A stretch of DNA of 64,000 nt from Photorhabdus luminescens subsp. luminescens (GCF_001083805.1 NZ_JXSK01000003.1:372001-436000), one strand, 5' to 3'; counted from the stretch's first letter, positions 36,897-44,937 are shown. Translations and numbers: made by a program. Notes: generated by a model from the letters alone, not told the origin.

Positions 36897-38273
36897 ATGA
36901 GCGATTCATCAACTGCTGTGCAACAGCCGGATCTCCCGACTGGTCAACATAAACCGCTAACGGCACAACAGCAATCCGTCATTAACAAGTTATTCCGTCG
37001 CCTGATTATTTTCCTATTCGTCTTATTTGTATTCTCGTTTTTGGATCGAATTAATATTGGGTTTGCCGGCCTGACAATGGGTAAAGATCTTGGATTGAAC
37101 GCCACAATGTTCGGTCTGGCGGCAACGCTGTTCTATGTCACTTATGTCATTTTCGGCATTCCTAGCAATATCATGCTCAGCATTGTCGGAGCGCGACGCT
37201 GGATAGCCGCGATCATGGCGCTCTGGGGGATCGCCTCCACCGCCACCATGTTCGCTACCGGACCAACCAGTCTGTATATCTTGCGTATGCTGGTCGGTAT
37301 CGCCGAAGCAGGTTTCGTGCCGGGTATCCTGTTGTATCTGACTTACTGGTTTCCAGCTTACTATCGCGCCCGCGCCAATGCGCTGTTTATGGTGGCAATG
37401 CCGGTGACGATGGCGTTTGGTTCTCTGGCTTCCGGTTATATTCTGGAAATGGATGGCCTCCTGAACCTTCACGGCTGGCAATGGTTATTTTTGCTGGAAG
37501 GTTTTCCTTCGGTATTATTGGGAATTGTCGTTTGGTTCTATCTTGATGATTCACCCAAACGCGCTAACTGGCTGACAGATGAAGACAAAAAATGCTTACA
37601 AGAGATGATGGATAACGACCAGTCCGTTCAAGTTCAACCGGCAAGTTCATCAACTCATCAGGCAATGCAAAAACGCGGCATATGGAGTGAGATTTTCGCG
37701 CCGATCATGCTGATGTATACCTTGGCCTACTTCTGTCTAACCAATACTCTGAGTGCGATTAATATCTGGACGCCACAGATTGTGCAAAGCTTCAATCAAG
37801 GCAGCAGTAACATCATGATCGGCATTCTGACCGCCATTCCTCAATTTTGCACCATCATCGGGATGGTTTACTGGAGTCGCCGTTCAGACCGATTACAAGA
37901 ACGTAAAATGCATACGGCTCTACCCTATTTGTTCGCCGCCGTGGGCTGGATATTAACCTCATTGACCAACCATAGCGTCATTCAGCTCATTGGAATTATT
38001 ATGGCTTCAACCGGTTCATTTACCGCAATGGCGGTCTTCTGGACCACGCCGGATCAAGCTATTAGCTTACGGGCAAGAGCAATCGGCATTGCGGTTATTA
38101 GCGCTACAGGTAATATAGGTTCAGCCCTCAGTCCGTTGTTAATCGGCTGGCTGAAAGATCAAACAGGAAGCTTTAATACCGGTCTCTATTTTGTTGCCGG
38201 GTTACTGGTCATTGGCGCAGCCATTATCTGGCTAATTCCGATGAAACACGCCAGACAGAGAATAGCGCAGTAA
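36897..38273 (+). CDS. hpaX: 4-hydroxyphenylacetate permease (MFS)
   Basis: A 458-residue transporter of the anion:cation symporter MFS family. Helix 1 holds FSFLDRINIGFAGLTMGKDLGL; then come RMLVGIAEAGFVPGILLYLTYWFP and a second half with IPQFCTIIGMVYWSRRSDR. It imports 4-hydroxyphenylacetate in E. coli. AAGGAAA precedes the ATG. It lies 96 bp after hpaI and 24 bp before hpaA, as in E. coli. Confidence 0.95.
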   Translation: MSDSSTAVQQPDLPTGQHKPLTAQQQSVINKLFRRLIIFLFVLFVFSFLDRINIGFAGLTMGKDLGLNATMFGLAATLFYVTYVIFGIPSNIMLSIVGARRWIAAIMALWGIASTATMFATGPTSLYILRMLVGIAEAGFVPGILLYLTYWFPAYYRARANALFMVAMPVTMAFGSLASGYILEMDGLLNLHGWQWLFLLEGFPSVLLGIVVWFYLDDSPKRANWLTDEDKKCLQEMMDNDQSVQVQPASSSTHQAMQKRGIWSEIFAPIMLMYTLAYFCLTNTLSAINIWTPQIVQSFNQGSSNIMIGILTAIPQFCTIIGMVYWSRRSDRLQERKMHTALPYLFAAVGWILTSLTNHSVIQLIGIIMASTGSFTAMAVFWTTPDQAISLRARAIGIAVISATGNIGSALSPLLIGWLKDQTGSFNTGLYFVAGLLVIGAAIIWLIPMKHARQRIAQ

Positions 38274-38297
38274 TTTCAATAAAAAGGAAAAACCATC

Positions 38298-39188
38298 ATG
38301 ACCGAGCCTATCATTGCCAATATTGATATCAGCAAGGATTATGATGAAACCCAAGGCACTGATGATGTGCATTATCAGACCTTTGGTCGGATGGCGGCAT
38401 TTTTTGGTCGTAATATGCAAGCTCATCGTCACGATGGTTTCTTCCAACTTCATTTTTTGATCACCGGCCACATTGAATTACAGTTGGATGCTCAACATTA
38501 TTCTGTACAAGCGCCGCTGTTTATCCTGACTCCTCCCTCTGTTCCTCACGCTTTTTTCACTCAAGATGATAGTGACGGATATGTCCTTACCGTGCGGCAA
38601 GATCTGATATTACCGTTATTAGAATCTCTCTATCCGGCTAATAAAGATATTCTTGATATTCCGGCTATTTGCCTATCCGTTGCTGATAAACCGGAAGAGC
38701 TAGCCGCTTTTAATCACTATTGGGCGTTAATCGCCCGTGAATCATTTAATAACTTTATCGGTCGAGAGCAATCGCTGACATTTTTAGCGCAAGCCATATT
38801 TACCCTGTTATTGCGTAATATTCCTCTTGATGATCACCCGACAAATGGCGTGCGAGGAGAAATTAAATTGTTTCAGCGCTTTAACCAATTAATAGACAAT
38901 CATTATCATCATCATCTTTCCGTACCGGAATATGCCCATAAGTTAGGTATTACAGAATCGCGATTAAAAGATATGTGCCGTCGGTTTACCAATCGTCCGC
39001 CGAAACGACTCATCTTCGATCGTCAACTGCGTGAAGCCAAACGACTATTATTATTCAGTGATTGCCCAGTATTTGAAGTTGCTTATCAGCTCGGATTTAA
39101 AGATCCCGCCTATTTTGCCCGCTTCTTTAATCGATTAGTCGGCAGCTCGCCTAGTTATTGGCGAGAAAGAAATATTCACGAAAAATAA
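38298..39188 (+). CDS. hpaA: AraC-family activator HpaA
   Basis: A 296-residue regulator. The N-terminal cupin domain (about 1-170) holds NIDISKDYDE and SVQAPLFILTPPSVPHAFF; the C-terminal AraC domain (about 195-295) holds VPEYAHKLGITESRLKDMCRRF and the second helix-turn-helix VAYQLGFKDPAYFARFFNR. In E. coli HpaA binds 4-hydroxyphenylacetate and activates hpaBC directly downstream. Here hpaBC is 9.2 kb away, separated by the toxin island. Whether HpaA still controls hpaB from a distance depends on its binding site being kept upstream of hpaB. Confidence 0.95.
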   Translation: MTEPIIANIDISKDYDETQGTDDVHYQTFGRMAAFFGRNMQAHRHDGFFQLHFLITGHIELQLDAQHYSVQAPLFILTPPSVPHAFFTQDDSDGYVLTVRQDLILPLLESLYPANKDILDIPAICLSVADKPEELAAFNHYWALIARESFNNFIGREQSLTFLAQAIFTLLLRNIPLDDHPTNGVRGEIKLFQRFNQLIDNHYHHHLSVPEYAHKLGITESRLKDMCRRFTNRPPKRLIFDRQLREAKRLLLFSDCPVFEVAYQLGFKDPAYFARFFNRLVGSSPSYWRERNIHEK

Positions 39189-39501
39189 ATATCCATGCTA
39201 ATTATACCAAGCCCGGCATTTTATTCTGCTTGTTCAGCAAATCTCGTGCTATTAATTCGTGCTAAACTTACTCATTTTTATTACGAAATCACTTCCAAGA
39301 ATTAAAATTCTGAATATACTGAGACTCTGTAACTCACTGGAACTTTTTGAAGGATAAATGATGGCAACCGGAGTGCCGATATAAATAAATTTATTTAAGA
39401 AAAGGAAACACAACATATGCAAAATCCTTACTATATGGCAGTCGAATTCGGATTCCCACTTTCTGATGTCATAGACTTCATATAATCATGAGAATTCAAG
39501 C
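39189..39501. other. Left junction of the accessory segment
   Basis: No solid gene. A 22-codon frame starts at 39418, downstream of a GGAAACACAAC leader, and could be a peptide remnant. The region passes from hpaA into AT-rich accessory DNA. It marks where the island interrupts the hpaA-hpaB junction. Confidence 0.45.
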
Positions 39502-39813
39502 ATGAGCAAATCAGCCATAGTTTTAAATATCACTTATGCTATCTTTTGTGCATTATTTATATATATGATGTCATATTTAGAAGAAGAGCATTATATCGGT
39601 GGTCAGGATATAGATAATCTCTGTATTGTCTACAGAGAGCTGATAGATGATAATCGTGATGTATTTGCTCCAACATGTTTACTGATTATGTCCCCCCTAA
39701 TTTACGCAACTGTGAAGAAAAGATTCAAATCACTTTCTCTTAATGTTATTACATTTGCTTTGCTAGGATACTGGGTGTGGCGGTTCTTTATCAGATTCAT
39801 CGTATGCGTTTAG
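39502..39813 (+). CDS. Small membrane protein, possibly DUF2645 (YjeO-like)
   Basis: A 103-residue protein with a hydrophobic helix near residues 5-25, an acidic loop (SYLEEEHYIGGQDIDNLC), and hydrophobic segments near 57-70 and 78-102 ending WVWRFFIRFIVCV. The overall pattern resembles the DUF2645/YjeO family of small inner-membrane proteins, but this is recall of pattern, not alignment. No functional prediction is possible. It stands alone with a palindrome downstream. Confidence 0.65.
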   Translation: MSKSAIVLNITYAIFCALFIYMMSYLEEEHYIGGQDIDNLCIVYRELIDDNRDVFAPTCLLIMSPLIYATVKKRFKSLSLNVITFALLGYWVWRFFIRFIVCV

Positions 39814-39826
39814 AATAGTTTCAAAT

Positions 39827-39859
39827 ATTCAGGTAACAGTTACTGGGCGTTACCTGAAT
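39827..39859 (+). terminator. Hairpin after the small membrane protein gene
   Basis: An 11-bp perfect stem (ATTCAGGTAAC and GTTACCTGAAT) with an 11-nt loop, 14 bp past the stop codon. No T tract follows, so it is a weak terminator candidate. Confidence 0.5.
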
Positions 39860-40091
39860 GTCAACTCACACTATATCAACTCACGCTATGTGATCGTCAC
39901 AAACATACCATCTTGATAGTCCAGATCTTTAAGTCCCTCTTAATACTTTGATACCACATATCTAAGTATTCCGGTTTTATTAATTTATTCCTCTTACAAA
40001 TGTAAATTATCTTAAATTTATAAATTTTTGATTGCTTTTTACACACACCCTACAGCAGGATAAAAAAAGCACATTAAGAGGAGCAACCAGT

Positions 40092-40571
40092 ATGGCAAAT
40101 ATCATTTATCTAACATTGAAAGGCAAAAAACAGGGGTTGATCTCCGCTGGCTGCGGTTCCTTAAACTCTATAGGAAATAATTACCAGCACGGCCATGAGA
40201 ATGAGATTTTTATTTACTCTCTTCAACATTTAATGACGAGGGAACAACACGTATCCCATCATCCGGTTATGGTAATAAAACCTGTCGATAAATCTTCGCC
40301 TTTACTGACGCGAAGCTTCGATGAAAATGAAGAGCTAGAATGCCTGTTTGAGAATTATCGAACATCACCAACCGGAGGATTAGAAAAAAATTACTCCATC
40401 AGGCTAGGCCACGCCTTTATCTCCAGCATAAAATGCCATTTTCCGCATTCCAGAGATAATAATGCCGGCGTACCACAAGAAATTATCTGCTTCACTTATA
40501 AAAATATCACGTGGAACAATCTGGCCTGCTCCACCGGTTCTTATAGCTTCTGGGATGACAGGGTTTATTGA
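40092..40571 (+). CDS. hcp: Type VI secretion tube protein Hcp (orphan)
   Basis: A 159-residue Hcp, the ring-forming tube subunit and chaperone/carrier of T6SS effectors. It begins MANIIYLTLKGKKQGLISAG, has the HENEIFIYSLQH segment, HHPVMVIKPVDKSSPLL, and ends SFWDDRVY, all as in enterobacterial Hcp. The ATG at 40092 has GAGGAG upstream and gives the usual length. No other T6SS structural gene is in the window, so it is an orphan islet copy. The effector gene starts 2 bp after its stop, a typical hcp-effector-immunity layout. Confidence 0.92.
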   Translation: MANIIYLTLKGKKQGLISAGCGSLNSIGNNYQHGHENEIFIYSLQHLMTREQHVSHHPVMVIKPVDKSSPLLTRSFDENEELECLFENYRTSPTGGLEKNYSIRLGHAFISSIKCHFPHSRDNNAGVPQEIICFTYKNITWNNLACSTGSYSFWDDRVY

Positions 40572-40573
40572 CG

Positions 40574-41440
40574 ATGAATAATGCCGCTTATTTAACTGAT
40601 ACCCCTGTTGATTCAGAGTCTGAGAATGGGTTACGCATTGTTTTATCACCTGTGCAACTTGCGGCGATCCTGTCGGATAATACCATTACCGAGGAAGAGA
40701 CTTGGAGTAACAGAATATTAGGTGGGGCAAGTTTAGCAGCGGGAGTCGTTGAACTGATTGGCGCTGGCGCTCTTTGTCTGGCGCCTGATCCTTCAACGCT
40801 AACTAAAGCTGCCTGCGTTATTATCGGCGCGCACAGTCTTGATGTAATGAATGCTTCTGCCAGTCAAATAATTACCGGCAGAGAAACCTCGACGGAAACT
40901 TATCAAGAGGCGGTAAATTTAGCAAAAGAATTTGGAGCTGATGATTACACCGCTTCTGAAATAGGGCTTACCGTCGATATCGCTGTGCCATTGTCATTTG
41001 CTTCAATAGCAGGCGCTGTTAGAGTTGCTTCTGTACGGGTAGGCAGGATTAAGTTAATTGAACATGAATCGCCTACAGGGTTAAAACCGGGTGGGCATAC
41101 TTTGCTTAAACATGTTGGGTTATCTGAGCAGGAGTTGAGAGCGAGGTTTTTAATATCTAAAACAATGAAAGAATCAAGTTGTTTTTATGATATAAAAATA
41201 GCAGAGAAAGTGATTTCAAATACCATCAAAAATAATCAGGCAAAAATAACCAACTGGACGAAATATGCTTTTGGAGGTAGCAGGTTAACTATAGATGATG
41301 TTTCAAAAGTACCAGTTGGCATCGGCATTACCAAAGGTGTTGAAGGAGTAGACCAATTATATAAAGTGAGAGTTGTTTTATATTACTCTGAATTCAATGG
41401 TAAGCCGTACTATATATTAACCGCCTTTCCTAAATATTAA
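40574..41440 (+). CDS. Hcp-associated effector with RNase A-like (CDI-type) toxin domain
   Basis: A 288-residue protein. The N-terminal part (about 20-150) has hydrophobic Ala/Gly-rich helices (NRILGGASLAAGVVELIGAG), likely for delivery. The C-terminal 125 residues carry KPGGHTLLKHVGLSEQELRA and end YYILTAFPKY, the layout of the bacterial RNase A-like toxin domain of CdiA from Yersinia kristensenii. Catalytic residues by spacing are His180, Arg191, Thr283 and Phe285; the last is Tyr in the Yersinia toxin as I recall. Prediction: a tRNA/RNA-degrading antibacterial toxin carried by the upstream Hcp and neutralised by the downstream CdiI-like proteins. The ATG at 40574 is chosen over an upstream TTG. 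Confidence 0.88.
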   Translation: MNNAAYLTDTPVDSESENGLRIVLSPVQLAAILSDNTITEEETWSNRILGGASLAAGVVELIGAGALCLAPDPSTLTKAACVIIGAHSLDVMNASASQIITGRETSTETYQEAVNLAKEFGADDYTASEIGLTVDIAVPLSFASIAGAVRVASVRVGRIKLIEHESPTGLKPGGHTLLKHVGLSEQELRARFLISKTMKESSCFYDIKIAEKVISNTIKNNQAKITNWTKYAFGGSRLTIDDVSKVPVGIGITKGVEGVDQLYKVRVVLYYSEFNGKPYYILTAFPKY

Positions 41441-41464
41441 TCATATATAAAGAGGGTCAATGCA

Positions 41465-41773
41465 ATGAAAAGAAAAAAAGAAACACAACACTTAGATAAT
41501 TTTATCGGGGCTTATTTTAACCAAGATTGTGACATATTTGGCGAAACAACAATAGATGAGGTAATAACTGAATATTTAAATAGCGAACCTCCCATATTTA
41601 TGAAAGGATTAATAGAGGACATTGATTACTTTATTAGTAACTCAAAAGATGTAGAAAAAGATTTTGATAATTTGGGTCATGAATTCTATCCAGAGTTATG
41701 GGAAACTACTGCATTAGATTTTCTAAATCATGTATCCAAAAGAGTACGGGATTATCTAAAAAAGGAGGTTTAG
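41465..41773 (+). CDS. CdiI-like immunity protein, paralogue 1
   Basis: A 102-residue acidic protein beginning 24 bp after the effector stop, so the probable cognate immunity gene. It fits the CdiI_2 type of CDI immunity: AYFNQDCDIFGET near the start, VEKDFDNL in the middle and LWETTALDFLNHVSKRVRDYL at the end. The last codons and the following ribosome site (AAAAAAGGAGGTTTAG) are nearly identical to those of paralogue 4, pointing to segment duplication. Confidence 0.87.
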   Translation: MKRKKETQHLDNFIGAYFNQDCDIFGETTIDEVITEYLNSEPPIFMKGLIEDIDYFISNSKDVEKDFDNLGHEFYPELWETTALDFLNHVSKRVRDYLKKEV

Positions 41774-41776
41774 CTT

Positions 41777-42097
41777 ATGACCGGACAATATCCATTTCTA
41801 GATATTCTAATGCATGGCTACTTTAATCAGGACTTCGATATAATATCAGGCCCCGAGCTTGATGATGTTATCAATGATTTTCTTCATGTCGCAACTCAGG
41901 GAATGAGAAAAGGGTTAATAGAAGAAATCAATGATCTTATTGACATTTCCGAAGATGTAGAGAGCACATTTGATTATCATTACCATGATGCTGACGTTCT
42001 CCCAGAATGGTGGGGACTCACAGCACTTGAATTTTTAGAGCATGTATCAAAAAAAGCACAGGATTTTTTAAACGAGCATACTGAAAAAGATGAGTAA
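41777..42097 (+). CDS. CdiI-like immunity protein, paralogue 2
   Basis: A 106-residue paralogue starting 4 bp after the first, with GGAGG overlapping the end of paralogue 1. It has GYFNQDFDIISGPELDDVIN, a YHDADVLPEWW segment and EFLEHVSKKAQDFLNEH. It is most similar to paralogue 5 (same SGPELDDVI and C-terminal NEHTE), so paralogues 1-2 and 4-5 look like a duplicated pair. Confidence 0.86.
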   Translation: MTGQYPFLDILMHGYFNQDFDIISGPELDDVINDFLHVATQGMRKGLIEEINDLIDISEDVESTFDYHYHDADVLPEWWGLTALEFLEHVSKKAQDFLNEHTEKDE

Positions 42098-42101
42098 TTA
42101 A

Positions 42102-42165
42102 GGCATTCTGAATTTAACGGTAAACAATACTATATAACTATATACTAACAGCATTCCCAAAATTT
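42102..42165 (+). pseudogene. Relic of the RNase A-like toxin 3' end
   Basis: The bases TTCTGAATTTAACGGTAAAC followed by AATACTATATA and, after about 8 extra bases, CTAACAGCATTCCCAAAATT align with the last 20 codons of the effector gene (encoding SEFNGKPYYI and LTAFPK). By eye about three quarters of positions match. It is out of frame and lacks the rest of the toxin. It sits directly upstream of paralogue 3, where a toxin 3' end would be if that immunity gene had once had its own toxin. Confidence 0.78.
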
Positions 42166-42176
42166 AATTAAAATTT

Positions 42177-42482
42177 ATGGAGAAGAAGATGGAACTAAAT
42201 CTCTTAATGTTTGCTTATTTCAATCAAGACTATGACATAATATCTGGCCCTGAGCTTGATGATGTCATAAATGACTATCTTGATACCACGAATGAAGCAA
42301 TGAAGAAAGAGCTAATAGAGGAAATAGAGTCTTTTATCCATAATTCAGAAAATATAGAGAAAGACTTTCAAACTCTCTATCATAGTTCTAGCTTTTGCCC
42401 TAAATTATGGGAAACCACAGCATTTGAATTTCTACAATATGTATCAAAAAGAGCAAAAGATTATCTGGATAAAAATGAGTAA
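42177..42482 (+). CDS. CdiI-like immunity protein, paralogue 3
   Basis: A 101-residue paralogue with FAYFNQDYDIISGPELDDVI, FIHNSENIEKDFQTLY and LWETTAFEFLQYVSKRAKDYL. The start is ambiguous: ATG 42177, or ATG 42189 with GGAGAAGAAG before it. It mixes features of the paralogue 2/5 type (SGPELDDVI) at the N-terminus and the 1/4/6 type (LWETTA, KDYL) at the C-terminus, so it may be a recombinant. It is preceded by the toxin relic. Confidence 0.84.
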   Translation: MEKKMELNLLMFAYFNQDYDIISGPELDDVINDYLDTTNEAMKKELIEEIESFIHNSENIEKDFQTLYHSSSFCPKLWETTAFEFLQYVSKRAKDYLDKNE

Positions 42483-42596
42483 TTAAACGTTTTTTCAGAC
42501 AACAAACAAGGAAATTTAATCAATAAGAATGGCTTATATATTTCAAGAAATTCTATTGATTTTGATTACCAAGAGATCGCAATAATATGAAAGGCC
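42483..42596 (+). pseudogene. Possible relic of another toxin C-terminus
   Basis: Between paralogues 3 and 4, an open frame without a start gives NKQGNLINKNGLYISRNSI then DFDYQEIAII before a TGA. It looks like the tail of a secreted effector rather than random AT-rich DNA, but I cannot name the family. Its position upstream of an immunity gene parallels the RNase A toxin relic. Confidence 0.4.
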
Positions 42597-42605
42597 CCAA
42601 TTAAA

Positions 42606-42914
42606 ATGACCGGACAATATCCATTTTTAGACATCTTAGTAGGCGCTTATTTTTGTCAAGATTATGACTTATTGTATGGAGAAACTATGGATGAAGTCAA
42701 AGATTGCTTTCTTAATGTTGCAACTCAGGAAATGATAAAAAAATTAATAGAAGAGATTGACTCTTTTATTAGCACTTCAGAAGATATAGAAAAAGATTTT
42801 GACGCTCTCTATTATAGTGACTTTGACCCAGACTTTTGGGATACTGCTACAGCACTTGGCTTTTTAAACTATGTATCCAAAAGAGCACGCGATTATCTAA
42901 AAAAGGAGGTTTAG
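42606..42914 (+). CDS. CdiI-like immunity protein, paralogue 4
   Basis: A 102-residue paralogue. Its start (MTGQYPFLDIL) is almost the same as that of paralogue 2, whereas its end (YVSKRARDYLKKEV) matches paralogue 1. This mosaic pattern indicates gene conversion within the array. It has AYFCQDYDLLYGETMDEVKD and SEDIEKDFDALYY. The next gene starts 4 bp later. Confidence 0.85.
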   Translation: MTGQYPFLDILVGAYFCQDYDLLYGETMDEVKDCFLNVATQEMIKKLIEEIDSFISTSEDIEKDFDALYYSDFDPDFWDTATALGFLNYVSKRARDYLKKEV

Positions 42915-42917
42915 CTT

Positions 42918-43238
42918 ATGAACAGACAATATCCACTTTTGGATAATTTAATGTACGCTTATTTTAATCAGGACTATGAAATAATATCTGGCCCTGAGCT
43001 TGATGATGTTATAGATGATTTTTTTAGTAACACAAGCAATAGAATGAAAAGAGAAGTCATAAAAGAAATTAATACTTTTATATGTAATTCCAAAGATATA
43101 GAGAAAGAATTTTACTTCATCTATTCTGATGCTGACGTTTTCCCCGAAATATGGCACCTAACAGCACTTGAATTTTTAGAACACGTATCAAAAAAGGCAC
43201 AAAATTTTTTAAACGAGCATACTGAACAAGATGAATAA
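42918..43238 (+). CDS. CdiI-like immunity protein, paralogue 5
   Basis: A 106-residue paralogue with AYFNQDYEIISGPELDDVID, SDADVFPEIWH and EFLEHVSKKAQNFLNEHTEQ. It is the closest relative of paralogue 2 and has the same intergenic spacing from its upstream partner, including GGAGG in the preceding gene's last codons. Confidence 0.85.
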   Translation: MNRQYPLLDNLMYAYFNQDYEIISGPELDDVIDDFFSNTSNRMKREVIKEINTFICNSKDIEKEFYFIYSDADVFPEIWHLTALEFLEHVSKKAQNFLNEHTEQDE

Positions 43239-43284
43239 TTAAAGTATTCTTAACTGAAAAAAATAAATAAAGAGGTTTAATTCA

Positions 43285-43718
43285 ATGGAAAGAGAAATAG
43301 AAAGAAAATATATAGATGATTTAATGATTACTTATTTTTATCAAGATTGTCAGTTATTTGGCGAAACAATAGATGAAATAGTAACTGACTATCTAAACCA
43401 TCAATATCCAATAACTATACCCGTTATCTTTCAAGTTGCCTCTTTGTTGGCTGCACTCGCTCACCCCGGTCACATAGTTATCTATGCTCCCGGGGATTCG
43501 CTCCCTTGCCGCCGCGATGCACCTTGAAATCCATAGGGTATATAATAAGTTTAATAAGAGAAATTAATATTTTCATCCGTAATTCTGATGATGTAGAAAA
43601 AGACTTTCATAATTTGAATTACGATGAATTTGTTCCTGAATTATGGGAAACCACTGCGTTAGATTTTCTAAATCATGTATCAAAATTAGCACAAGAATAT
43701 TTGGATAAAGATGACTAA
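43285..43718 (+). pseudogene. CdiI-like immunity gene 6, split by an ERIC element
   Basis: The left half (MEREIERKYIDDLMITYFYQ...LNHQYPITI) and right half (ISLIREINIFIRNSDDVEKD...LAQEYLDKDD) belong to one paralogue like number 1. An ERIC of 123 bp lies between them. Removing it with one copy of the flanking TA restores the reading frame exactly across PITI-ISLIREI. As it stands, the left part is read into the ERIC and stops after 80 codons, and the right part has no ribosome site. Confidence 0.92.
43418..43540 (-). repeat. ERIC element, copy 5, inserted in a coding gene
   Basis: TACCCGTTATCTTTCAAGTT to CTTGAAATCCATAGGGTA, flanked on both sides by TA. The host gene is recognisable on both sides, so insertion at a TA dinucleotide with TA duplication is visible directly. 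The sequence is nearly identical to copy 6. Confidence 0.95.
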
Positions 43719-43763
43719 TCACAGTCATTTTTAATGTAATAGTAAACAAAGAGGTAAAATATA

Positions 43764-44078
43764 ATGGAAATGAGAGAAAAATTGCAGTACATAGATAAGC
43801 TTACAAATGCTGTTGATAGGAATGATTTTGAATCATTTCACAAAATACTCAATGAGTTGCAAGGAAATTATCTTAATGTCGCACCGCTAATGTTATTAGA
43901 AAATATTAATCATCTTATCTATGCCGCCCAAAATATAAAAGGATGTTTTAGCATCCGTCATTCTGATGAAGCTGATCCAAAGTTATGGGAAACTATTTCC
44001 GCCGTATTAGAACATCTGAATCAGTCATCAAAAATAATGCAAAGTTATATAAATAAACAACATGAAAAGGACAAATAA
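43764..44078 (+). CDS. CdiI-like immunity protein, divergent paralogue 7
   Basis: A 104-residue protein ending the array. It keeps NYLNVAPLMLLENINHLIYA, an IKGCFSIRHSDEADPKLWET segment and a C-terminal EHLNQSSKIMQSYI that align with the other six, but lacks the YFNQD motif at the N-terminus. AGAGG precedes the ATG. It is either an immunity protein of different specificity or a drifting copy. Confidence 0.75.
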   Translation: MEMREKLQYIDKLTNAVDRNDFESFHKILNELQGNYLNVAPLMLLENINHLIYAAQNIKGCFSIRHSDEADPKLWETISAVLEHLNQSSKIMQSYINKQHEKDK

Positions 44079-44113
44079 ATCAACTTTGTATCCATGAAAT
44101 TTTCAAGTAAAAA

Positions 44114-44157
44114 ACGCTTTTGAAGGTAATTAATTATATATTATATTTCAAAAGCGT
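44114..44157 (+). terminator. Hairpin ending the immunity array
   Basis: An 11-bp perfect stem (ACGCTTTTGAA and TTCAAAAGCGT) with a 22-nt AT-rich loop, 36 bp past the last immunity gene and upstream of the SDR gene. No T tract follows, so the call is tentative. Confidence 0.55.
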
Positions 44158-44190
44158 CATTCAAAAATAACGGCTCCAAATGAGAAAACT

Positions 44191-44937
44191 ATGCAGAAAA
44201 TCACATTAATTACGGGCGGATCTCGCGGCATTGGTCGCGCAACAGCGCTTTATCTGGCAGAAAAAGGACATCATATTGGAATTGGTTACCTCTCTAATCA
44301 AGCTCAAGCGCTGGAAGTCACAGAAATTATCCATAAAATGGGCGGTAAGGCTATCGCCATTCAGGTCAATGTCGTCGATGAAAAACAAGTTGTAGAATTC
44401 TTCCAAAGAATTGATAAAGAACTCGGATGTATAACCGGTTTGGTGAACAATGCCGGTATTCTCAAACCACAAGCATCAATTGAACAACTCACCGCTGACC
44501 GCCTGAATGATATTTTTGCCGTCAATGTTGTAGGCAGTTTTCTCTGTGCACGGGAAGCAGTTAAAAGAATGTCTTTCCGACATGGTGGACAAGGCGGCTC
44601 AATTGTCAATGTTTCATCCGCAGCATCCCGACTGGGATCGCCGCACGAATATATAGATTACGCCGCATCGAAAGGTGCAATCGATACTTTGACTATCGGC
44701 CTGTCTCTGGAAGTAGCCGATCAGGGAATTCGGGTAAATGCCGTTCGTCCCGGATTTATCTATACCAATATGCACGCCGATGGCGGCGAACCAAATCGCG
44801 TTGAGCGGGTGAAAAATTCCTTACCAATGAAACGCGGCGGGCAACCGAAAGAAGTTGCACAGGCTATAGCCTGGTTGCTGTCAGATGAAGCTTCATACGT
44901 AACCGGGAATTTTATTGATCTGGCTGGAGGGAAATAG
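44191..44937 (+). CDS. SDR family oxidoreductase (YgfF-like)
   Basis: A 248-residue short-chain dehydrogenase with TGGSRGIG at residues 8-15, NNAG, NVSSAASRLGSPHEYIDYAASK (Ser, Tyr and Lys of the active site), and NFIDLAGGK at the end. It resembles E. coli YgfF, whose substrate is unknown. It lies between the immunity array and the TccC-like gene and has no evident link to either. Confidence 0.92.
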   Translation: MQKITLITGGSRGIGRATALYLAEKGHHIGIGYLSNQAQALEVTEIIHKMGGKAIAIQVNVVDEKQVVEFFQRIDKELGCITGLVNNAGILKPQASIEQLTADRLNDIFAVNVVGSFLCAREAVKRMSFRHGGQGGSIVNVSSAASRLGSPHEYIDYAASKGAIDTLTIGLSLEVADQGIRVNAVRPGFIYTNMHADGGEPNRVERVKNSLPMKRGGQPKEVAQAIAWLLSDEASYVTGNFIDLAGGK

